From positions 1-9,797 of the forward strand of contig JACCTK010000246.1 in the NCBI GenBank assembly GCA_013812465.1: a stretch of 9,797 nt of DNA, written 5' to 3'. The translations under genes and the position numbers were made by a program. The DNA is from Actinomycetota bacterium (lineage in GTDB: Bacteria; Actinomycetota; Thermoleophilia; Gaiellales; Gaiellaceae). Positions 7,298 through 9,797 of this stretch are shown piece by piece (position 1 is the stretch's first letter; every line of letters starts with the position of its first letter). The notes beneath the pieces were generated by a model. It was not told the origin of the DNA. It did not search any database and was given only the letters and a program-made list of their open reading frames with translations.

Positions 7298-9033
7298 GCT
7301 GGCGGGACGCGATGTGCGGCGAGCTTCGCACGGGGGACGTGGGCCGGACGACGACCCTCGCCGGCTGGGTCTCCCGCCGGCGCGACCACGGCGGCCTCGT
7401 TTTCATCGACCTCCGCGACCCGACCGGGCTCATGCAGCTCGTGCTCAACCCCGAACGCGCGCCCGCCGCCGCCGAGCTCGCGAAGGAGATTCGGAACGAG
7501 TTCGTGCTGCGGGCCACTGGAGAGGTCGTCGCGCGTGCGTCCGAGACGCTGAACTCGAAGATGTCGACCGGTGAGATCGAGCTGCAGGTCGACGAGCTCG
7601 AGATCGTCTCGCGCTCGACGCCGCTCCCGTTCCAGCTCGACGACGACGGGGTGGACGAGACCCTGCGTCTGCGCTACCGCTGGCTCGACCTCCGCACCGA
7701 GCGGATGCAGCGCAACCTGCGCCTCGGCGCCACCGTCGTCTGGGCGATCCGCCGGTCGATGGAGGAGCAGGGGTTCATCGACATCTGGACGCCTGGACTC
7801 ACTCTCGGAACCCCTGAGGGGGCGCGCGACTTCCTCGTCCCCGTTCGTCTGCAACCTGGCGCCTTCTTCGCGCTCGCGCAGTCGCCGCAGCTCTTCAAAC
7901 AGGCGCTGATGGTCGGCGGGTTCGACCGCTACTACCAGATCGCCACCTGCTGGCGGGACGAGGATCTCCGAGCCGACCGGCAGTTCGAGTTCCGTCAACT
8001 CGATCTCGAGCTCGCGTTTCCCACGCGCGAAGACGTTCTCGAGGTGTTGGAGCGAGTCGTCGTAGCGTCATTCGAGGCGCTCGGCCGGGAGCCGCCCGAG
8101 CGCCCGTTCCCGCGGATGTCGTACGCGGACGCGATGCTGCGCTACGGATCCGACAAACCGGATCTCCGCTTCGGGCTCGAGATCCAGGATGCGACGGAGA
8201 TTACCCGCGGTTCCGAGTTCGGGGTCTTCGCGGGGGCATCGGCGGTGCGCTTTCTCGTCGTGCCGCGGGCGCTCTCACGAGGCGACCTCGCCAAGCTGGA
8301 GACGTTTGCGAAGGAGTGGGGCGCGCGAGGGCTCGCCTACCTCGTCTGGGGCGAGGACGGTGCGGCGCGGTCGCCGGTCGCGAAGTTTCTCTCCCAAGCC
8401 GAGCTCGACGCGTTCGCCGCGCAGCCCGGCTCGACGGTCCTTTTCGCGGCTGACGAGCTCGCCGGCGTCGAGCGCGTGCTGGGCGCGCTCCGGCTGCATC
8501 TCGGCCGCGAGCTCGGCCTCGTCGACGAAACCCTCGAGGTCTTCCACTGGATCCTCGACTTCCCGCTCTTCCAGCTCGATGAGGAGACCGGCCGCTGGAC
8601 GTTCGTGCATCACCCATTTACGGGTGCGCTAGAGGGCCACGAGGAGCTCATCGAGACAGATCCTGCGAACGCCTCGAGCCAGCACTACGACCTGATCTGG
8701 AACGGGTGGGAGCTCGGCTCGGGCTCGATCAGGGTTCATCGCTCAGACGTGCAACAGCGGATATTCCGAGCGATGGGGATGACCGAGGAGGAGGCGAACG
8801 CGAAGTTCGGGTGGTTCCTCGAAGCGCTGCAGATGGGCGCGCCGCCGCACGGGGGATTCGCGCTCGGTCTCGATCGATTTGTGGCGCTGCTTGCGGGCGA
8901 GCCGAACATCCGCGAGGTTACGGCGTTCCCAAAGGTGTCGAGCGGGTCCGATCCGCTGACGGGCGCGCCGTCGGCCGTACCGCCCGTGGTGCTCGCGGAG
9001 CTGGGGATCCGGCTTCTCGACAAGCCGACGTAG
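7294..9033 (+). CDS. aspS: Aspartyl-tRNA synthetase (bacterial type, possibly non-discriminating)
   Basis: A class IIb synthetase of 579 residues charging tRNA-Asp. The OB-fold anticodon domain is at about 15-110 (LAGWVSRRRDHGGLVFIDLRD). TPEGARDFLVP (173-183) precedes motif 2 around CWRDEDLRADRQ (219-230). The GAD insertion that marks bacterial AspRS lies at about 305-420. GAPPHGGFALGLDR with motif 3 Arg528 is near the end. His32 in RRRDHGG is the residue associated with non-discriminating enzymes that also charge tRNA-Asn; discriminating enzymes usually have Leu. Motif 2 reads RQFEFRQLD where RQPEFTQID is usual. GTG at 7294 is preferred because it gives the GTGA overlap with hisS and the typical SWRDAMCGELR opening; an AGG lies 8 nt upstream. 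ATG at 7312 is the alternative. Confidence 0.95.
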   Translation: MSWRDAMCGELRTGDVGRTTTLAGWVSRRRDHGGLVFIDLRDPTGLMQLVLNPERAPAAAELAKEIRNEFVLRATGEVVARASETLNSKMSTGEIELQVDELEIVSRSTPLPFQLDDDGVDETLRLRYRWLDLRTERMQRNLRLGATVVWAIRRSMEEQGFIDIWTPGLTLGTPEGARDFLVPVRLQPGAFFALAQSPQLFKQALMVGGFDRYYQIATCWRDEDLRADRQFEFRQLDLELAFPTREDVLEVLERVVVASFEALGREPPERPFPRMSYADAMLRYGSDKPDLRFGLEIQDATEITRGSEFGVFAGASAVRFLVVPRALSRGDLAKLETFAKEWGARGLAYLVWGEDGAARSPVAKFLSQAELDAFAAQPGSTVLFAADELAGVERVLGALRLHLGRELGLVDETLEVFHWILDFPLFQLDEETGRWTFVHHPFTGALEGHEELIETDPANASSQHYDLIWNGWELGSGSIRVHRSDVQQRIFRAMGMTEEEANAKFGWFLEALQMGAPPHGGFALGLDRFVALLAGEPNIREVTAFPKVSSGSDPLTGAPSAVPPVVLAELGIRLLDKPT

Positions 9034-9123
9034 CGTCGCACCGGGGCATACGGCGCTGAAAAAGGAGCACTCTCGGCGCGAAGACGGCGACCATTCGTGA
9101 CTGAATCCTCGCTACGCTGACCA

Positions 9124-9145
9124 CAGGGATCTGGGGGATCCCCTG
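9124..9145 (+). terminator. Hairpin in the aspS downstream spacer, weak terminator candidate
   Basis: CAGGGATC (9124-9131) pairs with GATCCCCTG (9137-9145) around a TGGGG loop, with one extra C in the second arm. An alternative fold uses the palindrome GGGGATCCCC (9134-9143). It lies about 90 bp after the aspS stop and 30 bp before the next gene. There is no T-run, so the call is weak; it could also be a leader structure of the downstream gene. Confidence 0.25.
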
Positions 9146-9148
9146 GGG

Positions 9149-9168
9149 GTGGTTGGGCGTGGTTAGGC
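9149..9168. repeat. Tandem 10-bp direct repeat GTGGTTRGGC before the RlpA-like gene
   Basis: GTGGTTGGGC (9149-9158) is followed at once by GTGGTTAGGC (9159-9168), with 9 of 10 positions equal and a period of one helical turn. It ends 7 bp before the proposed ATG. It may be a binding site for a regulator or part of the leader; the AGG in the second copy can serve as a weak ribosome binding site. Confidence 0.45.
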
Positions 9169-9175
9169 GACGGTG

Positions 9176-9664
9176 ATGGTGGCGCGCCTGCGCTCGGGCC
9201 GCGCTCCGACGACTCGATCCGCAACACTTCCGGACGTGGTCGATGTCTTCACTCACCGCCTGTTGGTTCTCGCAGGCGTCGCCCTGCTCGCGGGCTTGAT
9301 CGCTCTGGCCGCTTTGGAGCGGCGCTCGCAGGAGGACGGAGCTGCCACGCTCGCGAGCGCGACTGCGCCGGCGAGCTGGAACACCGCCTTCGCCGGCTCT
9401 CGCGGAAAGACGGGTGATGCCCAACGAACGACGTGTGGCCAGGTTCTGGCAGCGGCGGCTCTCGGCGTGACCCACCCGGTGCTCCCATGCGGCGCCAAGA
9501 TCGTGCTCCGAAACGGTGAGAAGGCCGTCCTGAGCGAGATCGTCGACAACGCGCTCGTCCAGCCCGGCCGGCAGCTCGAGGTGACGCAGGCCCTCGCGCG
9601 CATGCTCGGCCTCGAGGGCACTGCGGAGATCGAGTGGCGGTTCGCGACCGAGGCGACCGGCTAA
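9176..9664 (+). CDS. Membrane-anchored protein with RlpA-like double-psi beta-barrel domain
   Basis: The 162-residue protein has a basic N-terminal tail, a hydrophobic segment at about 28-48 (RLLVLAGVALLAGLIALAAL), a short linker, and an extracellular domain from about 65. The domain reads ASWNTAFAG, then TCGQVLAAAALGVTHPVLPCGAKIV and EIVDNALVQPGRQLEVTQALARMLGLEG. This matches the order of RlpA-like double-psi beta-barrels: ASWYG, AAH..LPFGT, DRGP, GR.LDLS..AA..LG. Cys87 and Cys105 could form a disulfide outside the cell. Asp124 aligns with the Asp of DRGP, but the rest of that motif differs (VDNALVQ), so peptidoglycan cleavage cannot be assumed. The start is uncertain: ATG 9176 has AGG at 8 nt upstream; GTG 9173 and GTG 9236, just before the hydrophobic segment, are alternatives. 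Its likely role is in the cell wall. Confidence 0.72.
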   Translation: MVARLRSGRAPTTRSATLPDVVDVFTHRLLVLAGVALLAGLIALAALERRSQEDGAATLASATAPASWNTAFAGSRGKTGDAQRTTCGQVLAAAALGVTHPVLPCGAKIVLRNGEKAVLSEIVDNALVQPGRQLEVTQALARMLGLEGTAEIEWRFATEATG

Positions 9665-9667
9665 GAT
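9662..9667 (+). promoter_or_regulatory. Putative -10 element for the candidate 6S RNA
   Basis: TAAGAT fits the TAnnnT pattern and overlaps the TAA stop of the RlpA-like gene. It would place a transcription start near 9674, which suits the candidate RNA downstream. A TTCGCG hexamer at 9641-9646 is only a poor -35 match at 15 bp. Low confidence. Confidence 0.3.
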
Positions 9668-9673
9668 GGTCGC

Positions 9674-9797
9674 GCTCGACCCTGTGCGTGGCCTCGGTCC
9701 AAACGTGAACCAACACACACGTGAAGGGAGCCGGCGTCGGGGATAGGCGTTGCCGACGCCCCGCACGGCACCCACCTGGCGATGCCAGGTTCTCGGG
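9674..9797 (+). ncRNA. Candidate 6S RNA (ssrS-like), 3' end beyond window
   Basis: No protein gene is convincing here, but the sequence is strongly structured. A perfect 8-bp apical stem, GGCGTCGG (9733-9740) with CCGACGCC (9753-9760), is flanked by GGGAGCC (9726-9732) and GGCACCC (9767-9773), which pair except for one A:A mismatch. Then comes a hairpin, ACCTGGC (9774-9780) with GCCAGGT (9784-9790). A CACC-hairpin-GGTT segment right after the long stem resembles the 3' side of the central bubble of 6S RNA, which binds and inhibits RNA polymerase holoenzyme. The place is also telling: the B. subtilis 6S RNA gene bsrA lies just downstream of aspS. The 5' end is guessed, and the closing stem would need the bases beyond the window. 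A riboswitch or leader for the next gene is the main alternative. Confidence 0.5.

Noticed and set aside
9058..9068. AAAAAGGAGC, a good ribosome binding site sequence after aspS
   Set aside because: No start codon with a usable frame follows at a normal distance. The next GTG (9097) gives only a 7-codon frame, so it is probably chance.
9034..9175. Possible c-di-AMP (ydaO-type) riboswitch before the RlpA-like gene
   Set aside because: Such switches precede similar genes in actinobacteria, but I could not align this 140-bp spacer to the conserved core; only a hairpin and a short direct repeat are visible.
9666..9746. 26-codon ORF starting ATG 9666 after the RlpA-like stop
   Set aside because: Too short, no ribosome binding site and no recognisable content; it lies within the strongly structured RNA-like stretch.
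8918..9775. Minus-strand 285-residue open frame across the aspS end, the RlpA-like gene and the 6S candidate
   Set aside because: The sequence is Arg/Pro-rich and featureless, while the + strand frame shows a clear hydrophobic helix and double-psi barrel motifs.

Overview
The window is GC-rich chromosomal DNA (about two thirds G+C), and every gene in it reads on the + strand. The lineage inferred is a high-GC actinobacterium, most likely class Thermoleophilia (Gaiellales or Solirubrobacterales). The reasons are GTG and TTG starts, apparently leaderless promoters (TAnnnT placed 6 nt before the start codon), a glyoxalase II-like gene next to hisS as in other Actinobacteria, and a small basic two-helix membrane protein that resembles ones I associate with Thermoleophilia. 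This placement is from memory of families, not from a search.

Region 1 (1-209) is the 3' end of an IS481-type insertion sequence: the last 65 codons of its DDE transposase, a putative terminal end at about 203, and a TCTAGA hexamer that fits the NCTAGN target preferred by IS481. Region 2 (218-4700) is a compact histidine-utilisation operon, hutH-hutU-hutI, joined by 4-base stop/start overlaps. It takes histidine through urocanate and imidazolonepropionate to formiminoglutamate. No hutG, hutF or hut regulator is in the window. The IS end lies about 14 bp upstream of hutH, so the native hut control region has been displaced, and the putative promoter straddles the junction.

Region 3 (4701-5004) is a non-coding gap with nested palindromes just after hutI, a further inverted repeat, a weak 48-codon ORF and a putative leaderless promoter. 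Region 4 (5005-9033) is a housekeeping run: an uncharacterised two-helix membrane protein, a metallo-beta-lactamase-fold hydrolase of glyoxalase II type, histidyl-tRNA synthetase and aspartyl-tRNA synthetase. The last three are packed, two of the junctions being TTGA and GTGA overlaps.

Region 5 (9034-9797) holds a spacer with a hairpin and a tandem 10-bp repeat, a small membrane-anchored protein with an RlpA-like double-psi beta-barrel domain, and then what looks like the start of a 6S RNA gene that runs off the window. The 6S call rests on its 3' CACC-hairpin-GGTT signature, a stable apical stem, and its position close downstream of aspS, as for bsrA in Bacillus subtilis. I see no CRISPR, phage or obviously new multigene system. 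The points most worth following are the 6S candidate, the IS/hut junction, the RlpA-like protein, the sequence departures in AspRS and the nested palindromes.
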